A stretch of DNA of 64,000 bases from Eubacteriaceae bacterium ES3 (GTDB taxonomy: Bacteria; Bacillota; Clostridia; Eubacteriales; Eubacteriaceae): the NCBI GenBank assembly GCA_030586155.1, contig CP130741.1, forward strand, positions 2,040,680-2,104,679, in the 5' to 3' direction. Position numbers and translations under genes: made by a program. The notes below the pieces were generated by a model that did not search any database, had not been told where the DNA came from, and saw only the letters and a list, made by a program, of their open reading frames with translations. Below, in pieces: positions 26,893-35,993 of the stretch. Position 1 is the first letter of the stretch. Each line of letters begins with the position of its first letter.

Positions 26893-27705
26893 TTACTTCT
26901 GATTGATAAAATCTTTAACTGTCCGATTGAATTTTTCAGGTTCTTCCCAGAAAAGCATATGCCCGGAATCTTCAAAAAACTCTACTTTTGCACCAGGAAT
27001 GGTTTCTGCCACGTAGGCACTTCCCTGCCAATCAAAAACTGCACTGTTACGAGCAACACAAACTAGAGTTGGAACACTGATACAAGGCAGAAAATCCCGC
27101 CAATCTAAATTTGTATGATCGCGCATAATTTCTATCCGAATATAAGGCGGACATTTAGAGATTTCATCAGCAATAAACTTTACTTCATCAGAACTCGGTT
27201 CATGATACAAGCAACCATAAGCCAATCCTTCAGCCGCTTCGCGCGGGGCATATTTAATATCATAACAGGTTCGAATAAACATCTCCACATCATAGCAACC
27301 ATTCTGACCCCATGACCAATCAGGACCTGTATATTGAAGCGGAGCCTGATCAACAACGATTAATTTGCCAACCCTATGATTTCCAAATAATTCCAGATAG
27401 CTCCATAAAACAGCTGCCCCCATCGACCACCCTAACACGGTTACATCACTCACGTCCAGATGATCAAGCAGTTCTTTGATGTCCATTGCATAACGAGAAA
27501 TACGATGACTATGCATTACTTTTTCTGACTCTCCATGTCCACGAAAATCTAACAAAATCACCTGAAAGTCTTCAGCCAAAACACTGCTATTTTTTTCAAA
27601 AAAACGTGTCGTACACGTCCACCCAGGTAACATAAGCAATGGTTTGCCACGTCCTATTACCTCATAATATAATTCAACTTGATCATTAGTATAAAAAGAT
27701 GCCAT
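26893..27705 (-). CDS. Alpha/beta-hydrolase-fold esterase/lipase
   Basis: 270 residues. Oxyanion region LLMLPGWTCTTRFFE, nucleophile elbow GWSMGAAV (Ser), DFRGHGESEK before it, acid in VPTLVCVARNSAVFDWQGSA and a final His in FFEDSGHMLFWEEPEKFN. The set suits a small ester or peroxidase-type substrate. Cytosolic, no signal peptide. Single gene, divergent from zupT. Confidence 0.88.
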   Translation of the reverse strand: MASFYTNDQVELYYEVIGRGKPLLMLPGWTCTTRFFEKNSSVLAEDFQVILLDFRGHGESEKVMHSHRISRYAMDIKELLDHLDVSDVTVLGWSMGAAVLWSYLELFGNHRVGKLIVVDQAPLQYTGPDWSWGQNGCYDVEMFIRTCYDIKYAPREAAEGLAYGCLYHEPSSDEVKFIADEISKCPPYIRIEIMRDHTNLDWRDFLPCISVPTLVCVARNSAVFDWQGSAYVAETIPGAKVEFFEDSGHMLFWEEPEKFNRTVKDFINQK

Positions 27706-27970
27706 TTTTTCCTCCTGTATTTATTATTTTCAGCCACCGTCTTCATCGATAACAATTGAATTCTCAATTATCATTATATACAATATGTAATAGTTTTCAA
27801 TGGATTTTATACTAAACATTTTTCAATTGATTATGCGATAGTACAATTTAATTATTCATTTGCTAGTTAACACTTCAATCCCCTGTCTTTTCTATTTCAA
27901 TTTTTGCAGTAACATGATATAGTAATAGCATTAAGCACTAAATCGACACTAACTCAAAGAGGTTAAAATT

Positions 27971-28780
27971 ATGCATTTTTCCAATATTGGTATTGCTATC
28001 TTACTGACTCTACTAGCCGGCTTATCCACCGGTATTGGCGGCCTGATAGTTCTTACTTTTGAAAAAACTAATACCAAACTTTTATCGATCGCCTTGGGCT
28101 TCTCCGCTGGCGTAATGATTTACGTTTCCTTCGTAGAATTGTTTTATGAATCCCGACAATTACTCACCGCCAATCTGGGGCATACAAGTGGAACTTGGGT
28201 CAATATTATTTCTTTTTTTGGCGGAATGCTCTTGATTGCCATTATCGATAAACTGGTCCCCTCATATGAAAATCCCCACGAAGCACATTTGGTTGAAGAA
28301 GCAACTAGCTGCCCAGCTGATGGTAGCCAGAAACTCTTGCGGGTTGGTATGATGACCGCCCTGATCATTGCTATCCACAATTTCCCAGAGGGGATGGCGA
28401 CATTTGTATCTACCATTCAAAATCCACAATTGGGAATTGCTATTGCTATCGCAGTTGCCATTCATAACATCCCAGAAGGGATGTCTGTGGCAATTCCTGT
28501 ATTCTGTGCTACTGGAGACCGTCGTAAAGCTCTGAGATGGTCGTTTTTTTCTGGGATGGCTGAGCCGGTCGGTGCCATAGTTGCTTACTTACTGCTTGTT
28601 CCAATTCTAAATGATACAGTGTTCGGTATCCTCTTTGGAATAATCGCCGGTATTATGGTATTTATATCCTTCGACGAACTATTGCCAACCGCCAGGGAAT
28701 ATGGTGAACATCATTTATCCATCTATGGACTGATTGGCGGGATGATTCTGATGGCCATAAGCTTGATCTTGATCGGTTAA
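27971..28780 (+). CDS. zupT: Zinc transporter ZupT (ZIP family)
   Basis: 269 residues, eight membrane helices. Metal-path motifs IAIHNFPEGMATFVST in helix 4 and VAIHNIPEGMSVAIPV in helix 5 are those of ZupT/ZIP5 proteins; FSAGVMIYVSFVELF is helix 2. It takes up zinc and probably other divalent metals. AAAGAGG lies before the ATG. Confidence 0.95.
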   Translation: MHFSNIGIAILLTLLAGLSTGIGGLIVLTFEKTNTKLLSIALGFSAGVMIYVSFVELFYESRQLLTANLGHTSGTWVNIISFFGGMLLIAIIDKLVPSYENPHEAHLVEEATSCPADGSQKLLRVGMMTALIIAIHNFPEGMATFVSTIQNPQLGIAIAIAVAIHNIPEGMSVAIPVFCATGDRRKALRWSFFSGMAEPVGAIVAYLLLVPILNDTVFGILFGIIAGIMVFISFDELLPTAREYGEHHLSIYGLIGGMILMAISLILIG

Positions 28781-28809
28781 ATGCTTTTTAACCAGCAAAC
28801 AAAAAATTT

Positions 28810-28848
28810 AAAAGTCTTTAGCAGTTTGTTTCCCAATAAAGACTTTTG
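28810..28848. terminator. Terminator between zupT and leuA
   Basis: AAAAGTCTTTA pairs perfectly with TAAAGACTTTT around a 16-base loop, located between convergent genes. Confidence 0.8.
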
Positions 28849-28902
28849 TTTACTTGAAAACTTTCTCTAGAAGCAGAATGCTTAACACCATGCTACTCCT
28901 AG

Positions 28903-30429
28903 TTATTCACCAGAAAGATAAGTCTTATTGATAGCATTTACCAAAGCTAATGCACTTGCCTGCATTACATCCTTCTCAATCGCTTTTCCTGAGAATACCT
29001 CATCATTATGGCGAATCTGAACAGACACTTTTCCCATACTTCCCCGACCTCGGCCAAGGCTGTTAATCCGGTAATCAATCAGTTCAACGGGAATATCACA
29101 GGCCTTAATAATACTACCATAAAGCGCTGCCACAACCCCATTATCACTTGCGCTGGAAACAAACTCCTGCTCACCTTTTGACAATGTGATAGTTGCCAAC
29201 ACGACGCCTCCTTTAGCGTTTAACTCGTAATCATTTAACTGCCAGAGTTCAGGACAAGACTTACCGGAAAATGTTGCTCTGTTTTTCAATAAAGTTAGAA
29301 CATCATTATCATAAATTTCCTTTTTACTATCTGCCATCGCTAAAAACTGCTGATAAATACTCTCAAAAGATTCTTCCGATAATTCAAAACCCAAGCGCTG
29401 ACTAACATATCTGAAGGCATGACGACCAGAACGGGCGGTTAGAACAATTTCCATCTCAGGTGCACCAATTGTAACAGGGTCCATGATCTCATATACATCT
29501 TTGGATTTAAGCAATCCGTCCTGATGAATCCCCGAAGAATGGGCAAAAGCATTTTCTCCAGTGATTGCCTTGTTGACCTGAATATCAAGTCCCATCGTTG
29601 CACTGACCACCCGCGAGCTTTCATAAATCTGACTTGTGTCAATCGTTGTATAGCCATTATAATAATCTGGATGTAATAAAATCCCCATCGTAACTTCTTC
29701 TAGTGAAGTATTGCCAGCTCTCTCGCCAATACCATTTATTGTACATTCTACTTTATTGGCACCATTTTTCACAGCTGCTAAAGTATTCGCCGTTGCCAAA
29801 CCTGTATCATTGTGGCAATGTACACTTAGCAATACTTCAGGCGCCAGGTTTTTCAGACGCTCATCAATTCGTCCGATTAAACGACCATATTCTTCTGGAA
29901 TGGCAAATCCAACGGTATCAGGCACATTAATGATCGTAGCTCCCGCTTCAACAACCGCTTCAATAGTCCGCCATAAATATTCAAAATCTCCACGGCTGGC
30001 GTCTTCTAAGGAATATTGCACATTTGGAATCAGACTGCTGGCATACTTAACAGCTCTAACCCCCATCTCAATAACGTCTTGGGGTGACTTTCTGAGTTTT
30101 TTACCCACATGAACATCAGAGGCCCCGAGAACAATATGAATGAGTGGATTTTCAGCCTCTTTAATGCTGCTATAAATACTATCAATATCACCTTGCACTG
30201 CTCGGCCGAGAGCTGCTATACCAACATCTTTACCAATTTTTCTGCTGATCGCCCGAACAGCCTCAAAATCGCCCTGGGATGAAGACGGAAATCCTACTTC
30301 CATCATATCAACTTTCATTTTAGCCAGCTGTTGAGCTACAATAAGCTTTTCTTTTAAGTTAAGTTTTGCTCCGGGTACCTGTTCGCCATCTCTTAAAGTC
30401 GTATCCAACACATAAATTTTTCTTGACAT
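28903..30429 (-). CDS. leuA: 2-Isopropylmalate synthase
   Basis: 508 residues. LDTTLRDGEQVPGAKLNLKEKLIVAQQLAKMKVDMMEVGFP opens the TIM barrel; VHCHNDTGLATANTLAAVKNGANKVECTINGIGERAGNTSLEE holds the metal ligands; GIHQDGLLK follows; the last 120 residues are the leucine-sensing LeuA dimer domain. It condenses acetyl-CoA with 2-oxoisovalerate, the first step of leucine synthesis. Citramalate synthase is a close relative but lacks this exact pattern. Its T-box leader is interrupted by an IS66 element, so the gene now lies 2.65 kb further from its promoter. Confidence 0.93.
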   Translation of the reverse strand: MSRKIYVLDTTLRDGEQVPGAKLNLKEKLIVAQQLAKMKVDMMEVGFPSSSQGDFEAVRAISRKIGKDVGIAALGRAVQGDIDSIYSSIKEAENPLIHIVLGASDVHVGKKLRKSPQDVIEMGVRAVKYASSLIPNVQYSLEDASRGDFEYLWRTIEAVVEAGATIINVPDTVGFAIPEEYGRLIGRIDERLKNLAPEVLLSVHCHNDTGLATANTLAAVKNGANKVECTINGIGERAGNTSLEEVTMGILLHPDYYNGYTTIDTSQIYESSRVVSATMGLDIQVNKAITGENAFAHSSGIHQDGLLKSKDVYEIMDPVTIGAPEMEIVLTARSGRHAFRYVSQRLGFELSEESFESIYQQFLAMADSKKEIYDNDVLTLLKNRATFSGKSCPELWQLNDYELNAKGGVVLATITLSKGEQEFVSSASDNGVVAALYGSIIKACDIPVELIDYRINSLGRGRGSMGKVSVQIRHNDEVFSGKAIEKDVMQASALALVNAINKTYLSGE

Positions 30430-30446
30430 CTTTCTTCTCCTTTAAT

Positions 30447-30513
30447 TAAAAATACTCCCTTTTCATCTCTGTTAGAGACGAAAAGGGAGCTTTCCGCGGT
30501 ACCACTCTTATTC
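30447..30513 (-). promoter_or_regulatory. Leucine T-box leader, 3' module: T-box sequence plus terminator
   Basis: On the minus strand AAGAGTGGTACCGCGG (30494-30509) is a near-canonical T-box sequence, in which UGGU pairs with the uncharged tRNA 3' end. It is followed by a terminator in which CTCCCTTTTC pairs with GAAAAGGGAG (30455-30489) and a T-run, then the leuA RBS. No stem I lies directly upstream, because the IS66 element begins at 30522. Confidence 0.9.
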
Positions 30514-30521
30514 ATACAAAA
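30514..30521. repeat. IS66 target-site duplication, left copy
   Basis: ATACAAAA at 30514-30521 is exactly repeated at 33174-33181. Eight base pairs is the length expected for IS66-family insertions. Confidence 0.92.
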
Positions 30522-30611
30522 GTAAGCGTCAAATACAAACCACATAGAAAAGAAGCTCGACATATGAGATAATGATAAAAATCATCTCGCAAGTCGAACT
30601 TCTTTATTGGT

Positions 30612-32267
30612 TTATTGATGCTGATTAGTTTGGGCCAAGGACTGGCGGCAGATCTCGGGCAGCTGATCGGACCAGGGAAGAAAAGGTTCCAGTGCGACCT
30701 CGTCATCGCAGTTTATATCCGGCAGACGTTCAAAGAGAAATTTGAGATATTCATAAGGGTTGAGCTCATTAAGTTTGGCACTCTGGATCAGGCTGAAGGC
30801 AGTGGCGGAAGCTTTGGCACCATTGGCTGTTTTACAGAAAAGAAAGTTTTTTCTGGCCACAACAAAAGGCTTGATCTGTTGTTCGGCAATGTTGGTGGAA
30901 AGTTCACATTGGCCGTCAAGCAAAATGTTTTCCAGTACAGTCTGGTGTTTGAGACTGTAGTTGAGCGCTTTTCCAAAGGCGCTTTTGGGAAGGGTATTCT
31001 GCGACATTAATTTTACCCATGCGAAATAAGCTGTCATCAGCGGTTTAAGCTCTTTTTCCCGTCGCTCCTTACGCTCTTTCGGGGTCAGGTCTTCTTTTAA
31101 CAGCGCTTTCTCAAAGACAAACATTTCACCTATCATCTGAACGGCCTGCCAGGCTTCGGTTTCGGTTTTTATAGTCCCTTTTGGCAATGCTTTTAGCGCA
31201 TCAGTGTATTGACGTCTGGCATGGGCAAAGCAGCAGACCCGGGTAATATCGGTTACGCTGTTATAGCCGTCATAACCGTCCGTTTGAAGGATTCCTTTGA
31301 AATTTTCAAGGAAATTTTTGGGGTGTTTGCCACTCCGGGACGGCTGATATTCAAACAACGCCATGGGTTTTCCGTATTTCCCGGGACGATACAGCCACAT
31401 ATAGGCCTTGCTGGTACAGGCTTCCCCATCTTTAGTCAGAACTTTCAGTGATGTCTCATCAGCCATCAGAAAGCTTTCTTTTTCCAGATGTTTTTTCATC
31501 AGCCGGTAGAGGGGTTCAAGGTAACGCTCACTGCCTTTGATGATCCAGTTGGACATCGTCGCGCGGGACAGTTCAATGCCAAAGTGTTTAAAGGTCTGCT
31601 CCTGCCGGTAAAGAGGCAGGGCTGCCGCAAATTTCTGGTATAGAATATAAGCAAGCAGACTTGGCGAAACAAAGCTGCCCGAAATAACCGGATTGGGCGC
31701 TTTAGCTGTAATAATCGGCGTTTTGATCTCATGATCCTGACAGTGTCGGCAGGCATACACTTTTCTGACATGTTCCACCCGCACCACTTTGGCGGGAATC
31801 ACTTTGAGCTCCTGGCGCACTTCCTCCTTCATCTGATGCAGTGAATGGTCACACACAGGGCATACTTTCTCATCTTCATTAAGATCATAAACAATGCGTT
31901 CAACCGGCAGATCATCAAAAGAATCCCGGTTCAGTCCCCGCTTTTTACGGCGGTGGGTAGCCACTTCGATGGATGGTTCTTCCTGCTCAGGGCGTTTCGT
32001 CACCTCCGGCTCATTAAAAAAAGAGATCTGGTTTTCAATTATGACAGTGTCAGCGGATTTGCCGAAGCGCTTCTGGGCATTCAGACGCAACTGTTCTTCG
32101 TACCATTTAATTTTTGCCTGCGCTTCTTCAAGTTCTGAATTCAGCCGAGTGTTTTCACTCTGAAGTTCAGTGATGACAGATAAAAAATCCAGTGCCGGAT
32201 CTTGTGTTTCTGTTTCTGTTAAACTGTTTTCTTTACCCATCTGATGCTTATACCGCTTTCCTGTCAT
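30612..32267 (-). CDS. tnpC: IS66 transposase TnpC
   Basis: 551 residues from the ATG at 32267, with TTGGAG 6 bases upstream. N-terminal helical part (LQSENTRLNSELEEAQAKIKWYEEQLRLNAQKRFGKSAD), zinc-binding segment VCPVCDHSLHQM..YACRHC, DDE core SFLMADETSLKVL and LQTDGYDGYNSV, and the C-terminal SNIAEQQIKPFVVARKNFLFCKTANGAKASATAFSLIQSAK. It catalyses strand transfer of the IS66 element. Confidence 0.95.
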   Translation of the reverse strand: MTGKRYKHQMGKENSLTETETQDPALDFLSVITELQSENTRLNSELEEAQAKIKWYEEQLRLNAQKRFGKSADTVIIENQISFFNEPEVTKRPEQEEPSIEVATHRRKKRGLNRDSFDDLPVERIVYDLNEDEKVCPVCDHSLHQMKEEVRQELKVIPAKVVRVEHVRKVYACRHCQDHEIKTPIITAKAPNPVISGSFVSPSLLAYILYQKFAAALPLYRQEQTFKHFGIELSRATMSNWIIKGSERYLEPLYRLMKKHLEKESFLMADETSLKVLTKDGEACTSKAYMWLYRPGKYGKPMALFEYQPSRSGKHPKNFLENFKGILQTDGYDGYNSVTDITRVCCFAHARRQYTDALKALPKGTIKTETEAWQAVQMIGEMFVFEKALLKEDLTPKERKERREKELKPLMTAYFAWVKLMSQNTLPKSAFGKALNYSLKHQTVLENILLDGQCELSTNIAEQQIKPFVVARKNFLFCKTANGAKASATAFSLIQSAKLNELNPYEYLKFLFERLPDINCDDEVALEPFLPWSDQLPEICRQSLAQTNQHQ

Positions 32268-32366
32268 TATCCACTCCAATTACTTATGATTGGCATAATA
32301 TCGCCGTTTTATGATGCTATTATACCATAGATCAGCTGACAAAAAAAGCTTTTTCAACCTTATTTT

Positions 32367-32723
32367 TCAGATTAAAATCCGCTGTTTCACTGGCGGATGC
32401 GCCTGTTTTTCATCAAGGGTCAGTCCATCCAGCAACCACCGGAAACTTCTTTCAGTCACAACAATGGAAGGGGCGCCACTTTTTTCCGGCCACTGGAAAC
32501 AGCCGTTTTCCAGACGTTTATAATGAATCCAGAAGCCGGTCTGATCCCATACCAGGATTTTAATCAGATTCCTGCGTTTATTGCAGAATGCAAACAGGTG
32601 CATGGAAAAGGGATCTTCTTTCAGAACTTCCCTGACAATCAGGGACAGTCCATCGATACTTTTTCTGAGATCGGTGGCTCCCAGAGCTATATGCACATTT
32701 CCGGAGTTGAGGCCTGTCAACAT
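32367..32723 (-). CDS. tnpB: IS66 accessory protein TnpB (Orf2)
   Basis: 118 residues. IALGATDLRKSIDGLSLIVREVLKEDPFSMHLFAFCNKRRNLIKILVWDQTGFWIHYKRLENG is the standard IS66 Orf2 block. Required for transposition in studied IS66 elements, mechanism unclear. It follows tnpA with 3 bases between. Confidence 0.95.
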   Translation of the reverse strand: MLTGLNSGNVHIALGATDLRKSIDGLSLIVREVLKEDPFSMHLFAFCNKRRNLIKILVWDQTGFWIHYKRLENGCFQWPEKSGAPSIVVTERSFRWLLDGLTLDEKQAHPPVKQRILI

Positions 32724-32726
32724 GGA

Positions 32727-33086
32727 TCAGGCCTTTCTGATTGCGCTAATTATATTTGTAAGATGATTCTCTGAAAATTCAGGCGGTATCATAACAACCA
32801 CATCTGAAATCCGGATTTCTATTACTTTTGGGGTTCCAGATAAAGGTTTTTTAAATGATATTTCCGGCGCAATAACAATTCCGGCAAAGTTGACTGTTTC
32901 TTCGGCAAACTCCTGGGGTTCCAGATCATTTAGATCCCGGTTTGCTTTGCTGATTCTCAGTTTCCAGTATCGGAATGCACTCAAAGCAAGATTATTCTTT
33001 TCGCACCACTGCCGCTGCGTCAGTCCACTTGCCAATTGTGCTTTGATCCGCTCTTCCCAGAGTATCCGATTTTCACTTTTCTCCAT
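32727..33086 (-). CDS. tnpA: IS66 accessory protein TnpA (Orf1), HTH type
   Basis: 119 residues from the ATG at 33086 (AGGAAGGA upstream). WEERIKAQLASGLTQRQWCEKNNLALSAFRYWKLRI is a helix-turn-helix of the IS66 Orf1 type; the C-terminus VIEIRISDVVVMIPPEFSENHLTNII is the usual short tail. Confidence 0.88.
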   Translation of the reverse strand: MEKSENRILWEERIKAQLASGLTQRQWCEKNNLALSAFRYWKLRISKANRDLNDLEPQEFAEETVNFAGIVIAPEISFKKPLSGTPKVIEIRISDVVVMIPPEFSENHLTNIISAIRKA

Positions 33087-33173
33087 AAAAAATACAATCC
33101 TTCCTTTAATAGTTTGAAAGAATTGTATCAGTTTTTTTATTTGGTTGGTATGTGGTCTGTAATTGACGCTTAC

Positions 33174-33181
33174 ATACAAAA
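33174..33181. repeat. IS66 target-site duplication, right copy
   Basis: ATACAAAA, identical to 30514-30521. Confidence 0.92.
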
Positions 33182-33483
33182 TGTATGCACTCATTCAATA
33201 CCCTTTATTGTCCCGATGAATTCGCTGTATAAAAAAACGCCTGTCTCAAACGAGACAGACGATAAATCTGCTATACCACTCTATTTTACAGCAACTTCAA
33301 TACGGGTTTAACAAAACCGATATCTATCCCCTATAACGGTGGGCTTCCGACTTAACCTACTCTGACTATTTCAGCAAGCAACTCCGAGATCAGTTCATCA
33401 TCTTCTAACTTCTGCTTCACACCACCCAGCAGATCTCTGAAAATCATCTGATAACTACTACTTCTCATCAACGTTTTAATATT
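33182..33483 (-). promoter_or_regulatory. Leucine T-box leader, 5' module: stem I, first antiterminator and first terminator
   Basis: Read on the minus strand from about 33483: AGTAGTA-type start of stem I, the GGTGGTGTGAAGCAGAAG region, and a specifier loop GATGAACTGATCTCGGAG with the leucine codon CUC at 33386-33388. Next comes a T-box-like AGAGTGGTATAGCAG (33268-33287 region), then a terminator in which CGTCTGTCTC pairs with GAGACAGGCG (33238-33261) followed by seven T. The stem I/specifier reading is by eye; the terminator and T-box core are plain. Confidence 0.8.
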
Positions 33484-33489
33484 TAGCTT

Positions 33490-33518
33490 ATAATAAATGA
33501 ATTCTTTTTATTTGTCAA
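33490..33518 (-). promoter_or_regulatory. Promoter of the leucine T-box leader
   Basis: Minus-strand TTGACA (33513-33518), 17-bp spacer, TATTAT (33490-33495). The transcript would begin just before stem I and run into the IS66 genes before reaching leuA. Confidence 0.8.
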
Positions 33519-33568
33519 CCTGTTTACTAAATTAAAAATAAAATCTTCTTTTCTCAACATCAATAATT

Positions 33569-34456
33569 TTATATGTTACCTGCAATTTTTGCTTTTTTCT
33601 TTCCAGAACTCTGTAATATGCTTACCAGTAAGCCGCCCATCACAAAAGCACTTAAATGAAAAGTACTTAATGACATGGCGGCTGACGGAATTTCCAGAGT
33701 TGTTGGTCCCATTACAACTGCATACAATGAACCAATCATTAAACCAATGACAGAGTACATTGTTTTTGAGCGATACCTTTCCAGACACAACTTTATGCCT
33801 TTTACCACTGTAAAGGCACCTGTGACAATACCTGCTCCAAACAAAAGAAACCCCGGAAGATATGAGCTATTAAAATGCAGACTTTCATTAAGCGCGTTCA
33901 TTATCGGTACATACAAACCTAAAATCAACAATAAGGAAGAACCTGAAATACCTGGTAAAAACATGGCTGATATTGCAATCATGCCGCAGATAAAAATATA
34001 GACGATTAGAAAAATGTTTAGGCTATTTAAGTTGATCTCCGTCATAAAACTTGTATTATTAAAGACAGTAATCCCAATAACCAGCAATGCTCCGACCAAA
34101 GTGAAAATCAGATTGCTTTTTCGTTCTATCAATGCGTCTTTTTCTTCTCTGATAACAATCGGAATCGATGCTACGATCAACCCTAAAAACAATGAAGATG
34201 TCAGATAAATATGCTCTTCAAAGGCATTTGAAATCACCAATACTGCACCAATCATTCCTGTTACCCAGCCGATTCCAAGCTTTAAAAGAAAAATAATTGC
34301 TTCTTTTCTTTTATTACCTTTTTCATAGAAGAGATCATTGATACTGCCAATAAACTTGTCATAAAATCCCAGAACAAATGCAATTGTCCCGCCCGATACA
34401 CCAGGCACACTGTCTGCCAAAGCCATGCAGACGCCATTAATAATTTGTCTGACCAC
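33569..34456 (-). CDS. popT: DUF368 undecaprenyl-phosphate translocase, PopT type
   Basis: 295 residues, eight or nine membrane helices. NGVCMALADSVPGVSGGTIAFVLGFYDKFIGSI is the DUF368 signature and the second half repeats it as ISAMFLPGISGSSLLLILGLYVPIMNAL. DUF368 proteins have been shown in other bacteria to return the carrier lipid undecaprenyl phosphate across the membrane. Single gene on the minus strand. Confidence 0.88.
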   Translation of the reverse strand: MVRQIINGVCMALADSVPGVSGGTIAFVLGFYDKFIGSINDLFYEKGNKRKEAIIFLLKLGIGWVTGMIGAVLVISNAFEEHIYLTSSLFLGLIVASIPIVIREEKDALIERKSNLIFTLVGALLVIGITVFNNTSFMTEINLNSLNIFLIVYIFICGMIAISAMFLPGISGSSLLLILGLYVPIMNALNESLHFNSSYLPGFLLFGAGIVTGAFTVVKGIKLCLERYRSKTMYSVIGLMIGSLYAVVMGPTTLEIPSAAMSLSTFHLSAFVMGGLLVSILQSSGKKKAKIAGNI

Positions 34457-34560
34457 TATTTATTCCTCCGTTCTATCTATTTACAAAGTACTCTTTTAAC
34501 TCAGCCGCAATAATATAAACAATTGAAATTAAACCGATTGAGTGATTTTGAAAATCTTAA

Positions 34561-34624
34561 AAAGAAAAGATATCAAAATGAGCCAATTTCATTTAAGTAA
34601 CTGTGTCATTCGATATCTTTTTAT
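34561..34624 (-). terminator. Terminator of the GT2-GtrA operon
   Basis: On the minus strand AAAAGATATC pairs with GATATCTTTT with a 37-base loop and T-rich tail, starting right at the stop of the 4-helix membrane protein gene. Confidence 0.65.
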
Positions 34625-35086
34625 TTATGATTTATCTCGTACTATATCTCTTGATCTTACTTTTTCAACCTGTTTCTGAGAATTACGCTGCATAATAATT
34701 GCCACTGACATCACGATAACAGAAAGTCCAACCATACTAAAGCCAACTATGAAAAAATACTTCTGATAGTCAGAACCTGTACCGGCAATCTCTAGAATAC
34801 CGGATAAAAAACTGCCAACTGTTAAGGTTGCAATCCCGGAATTATAGAGATTATTGAGCAAACGGTATGCCTTTGACTTAATTAAACTGGGTAGTGATTT
34901 ATATAACCCTATATAAAACAGTGATCCCCCCAACAATGTATAGAGAAACATGTATGTCATATATGGAGAATGCACACCATGACCAAACAAACCATATATG
35001 CAGTTTATTCCGATCAGCAGCGCTGAAATAATGGCATATACCAGAGATGTTTTAACCATCTGATTCTTAATATCCAATGTAAACAA
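34625..35086 (-). CDS. Four-helix membrane protein, family not recognised
   Basis: About 153 residues if translation starts at the TTG at 35086, which has GGGAGG 9 bases upstream; a TTG at 35110 and an ATG at 35059 are alternatives. Four membrane helices (SLVYAIISALLIGINCIYGLF; YMTYMFLYTLLGGSLFYIGLY; a central one; YFFIVGFSMVGLSVIVMSVAIIM) and a basic tail. It overlaps the end of the NAGPA-type gene by about 20 bases, so it is likely co-translated. No function can be given. Confidence 0.6.
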   Translation of the reverse strand: MFTLDIKNQMVKTSLVYAIISALLIGINCIYGLFGHGVHSPYMTYMFLYTLLGGSLFYIGLYKSLPSLIKSKAYRLLNNLYNSGIATLTVGSFLSGILEIAGTGSDYQKYFFIVGFSMVGLSVIVMSVAIIMQRNSQKQVEKVRSRDIVRDKS

Positions 35087-35993
35087 TGTCGCTGACCTCC
35101 CTTTCTTCAATCGTTTTCCCGCTCGTTGGCTGATTAATCACTTCTCCGTTAAAGACCATTGTTGAAGAGCCACCACCATCAAGATTGTAAGCCACTGTGC
35201 ATCCCTGTTCCTGCATAACAGTTGCCAGTTCTTCTAGTGACAAACCCGCACTTTCATCAGTTCGGCCATCTGATACAATGATGATATAATGCCCCTCGGA
35301 AATCTGACCGATTGCCGTTCTCGGATTACTGGTCATCGCTTTGTCAACTTCACTGTTTTGATCAACGACAATTACACCGTTCTCAATCAGTGCTGGACCA
35401 AATGAAAGGATCTGGCTGATACTGTCTGTATCAAATGAATCTATAGAGATTTCACTTTCATTGATGATCGAAAGATTTCCATCATCATCTACTACAAGTG
35501 CCTGATCATCGCCTGATTCTCTGGCCACGTCGCGATAGACAACTCCGTTTCTTAGGACATATCCGTCATCTCTAAATCCATAGTAATCACCGTTGATGGC
35601 AAAGATCGCATCCACACTGTCAGCTATTTCAGAAGTTGTCGCTTTAATATTACGTCCATAGGTATTTCCTGCTAAGGCAGTTTTCAAAAGACTTGGATCT
35701 TCAAGTTCAATGTCGGCAATATAAATAGTTGAATCATACTCTTCAATTACACTAATAGTAATGCTGATTTCTTCATCCTGATAAGAATTTTCTGTAATCA
35801 CTGCACCACTTGTCTCATTTAAAGTCGCTGAATCCAGAGTTTCTGTAGAAACTCCCGTGTCAATGTTTGTATCTACGACAGCATAAGCCTTTTCTATTAC
35901 AAAGCTATCTAACATTACAAATATAAAACACCCCGTTAAAAGAACGCTGTAAATAATCGCCCACCAGTAGGGTTTTGAAAGATTTTTTTTCAA
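35067..35993 (-). CDS. Phosphodiester glycosidase (NAGPA/DUF2233) family protein, membrane-anchored
   Basis: 308 residues, TTG start at 35993 overlapping the stop of the glycosyltransferase gene (TTGA). One N-terminal helix (WWAIIYSVLLTGCFIFVML) puts the rest outside. The NAGPA domain is shown by FAINGDYYGFRDDGYVLRNGVVYRD, LSFGPALIENG, NPRTAIGQ, HYIIIVSDGR and VAYNLDGGGSSTMVFNGEVIN. The family removes or transfers sugars on phosphodiesters in polysaccharide or teichoic-acid metabolism. It sits between a GT2-GtrA protein and a small membrane protein, so wall or exopolysaccharide modification is plausible. Confidence 0.85.
   Translation of the reverse strand: MKKNLSKPYWWAIIYSVLLTGCFIFVMLDSFVIEKAYAVVDTNIDTGVSTETLDSATLNETSGAVITENSYQDEEISITISVIEEYDSTIYIADIELEDPSLLKTALAGNTYGRNIKATTSEIADSVDAIFAINGDYYGFRDDGYVLRNGVVYRDVARESGDDQALVVDDDGNLSIINESEISIDSFDTDSISQILSFGPALIENGVIVVDQNSEVDKAMTSNPRTAIGQISEGHYIIIVSDGRTDESAGLSLEELATVMQEQGCTVAYNLDGGGSSTMVFNGEVINQPTSGKTIEEREVSDIVYIGY

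Larger units (their letters stand above)
30522..33173 (-). mobile_element. Complete IS66-family element, 2,652 bp, inserted in the leuA T-box leader
   Basis: The ends are inverted repeats of about 26 bp with two to three differences; both begin GTAAGCGTCAA and continue through ACCACATA. A perfect 8-bp target duplication flanks it. It carries tnpA, tnpB and tnpC in one direction, the same as leuA. All three frames look intact. Confidence 0.93.
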
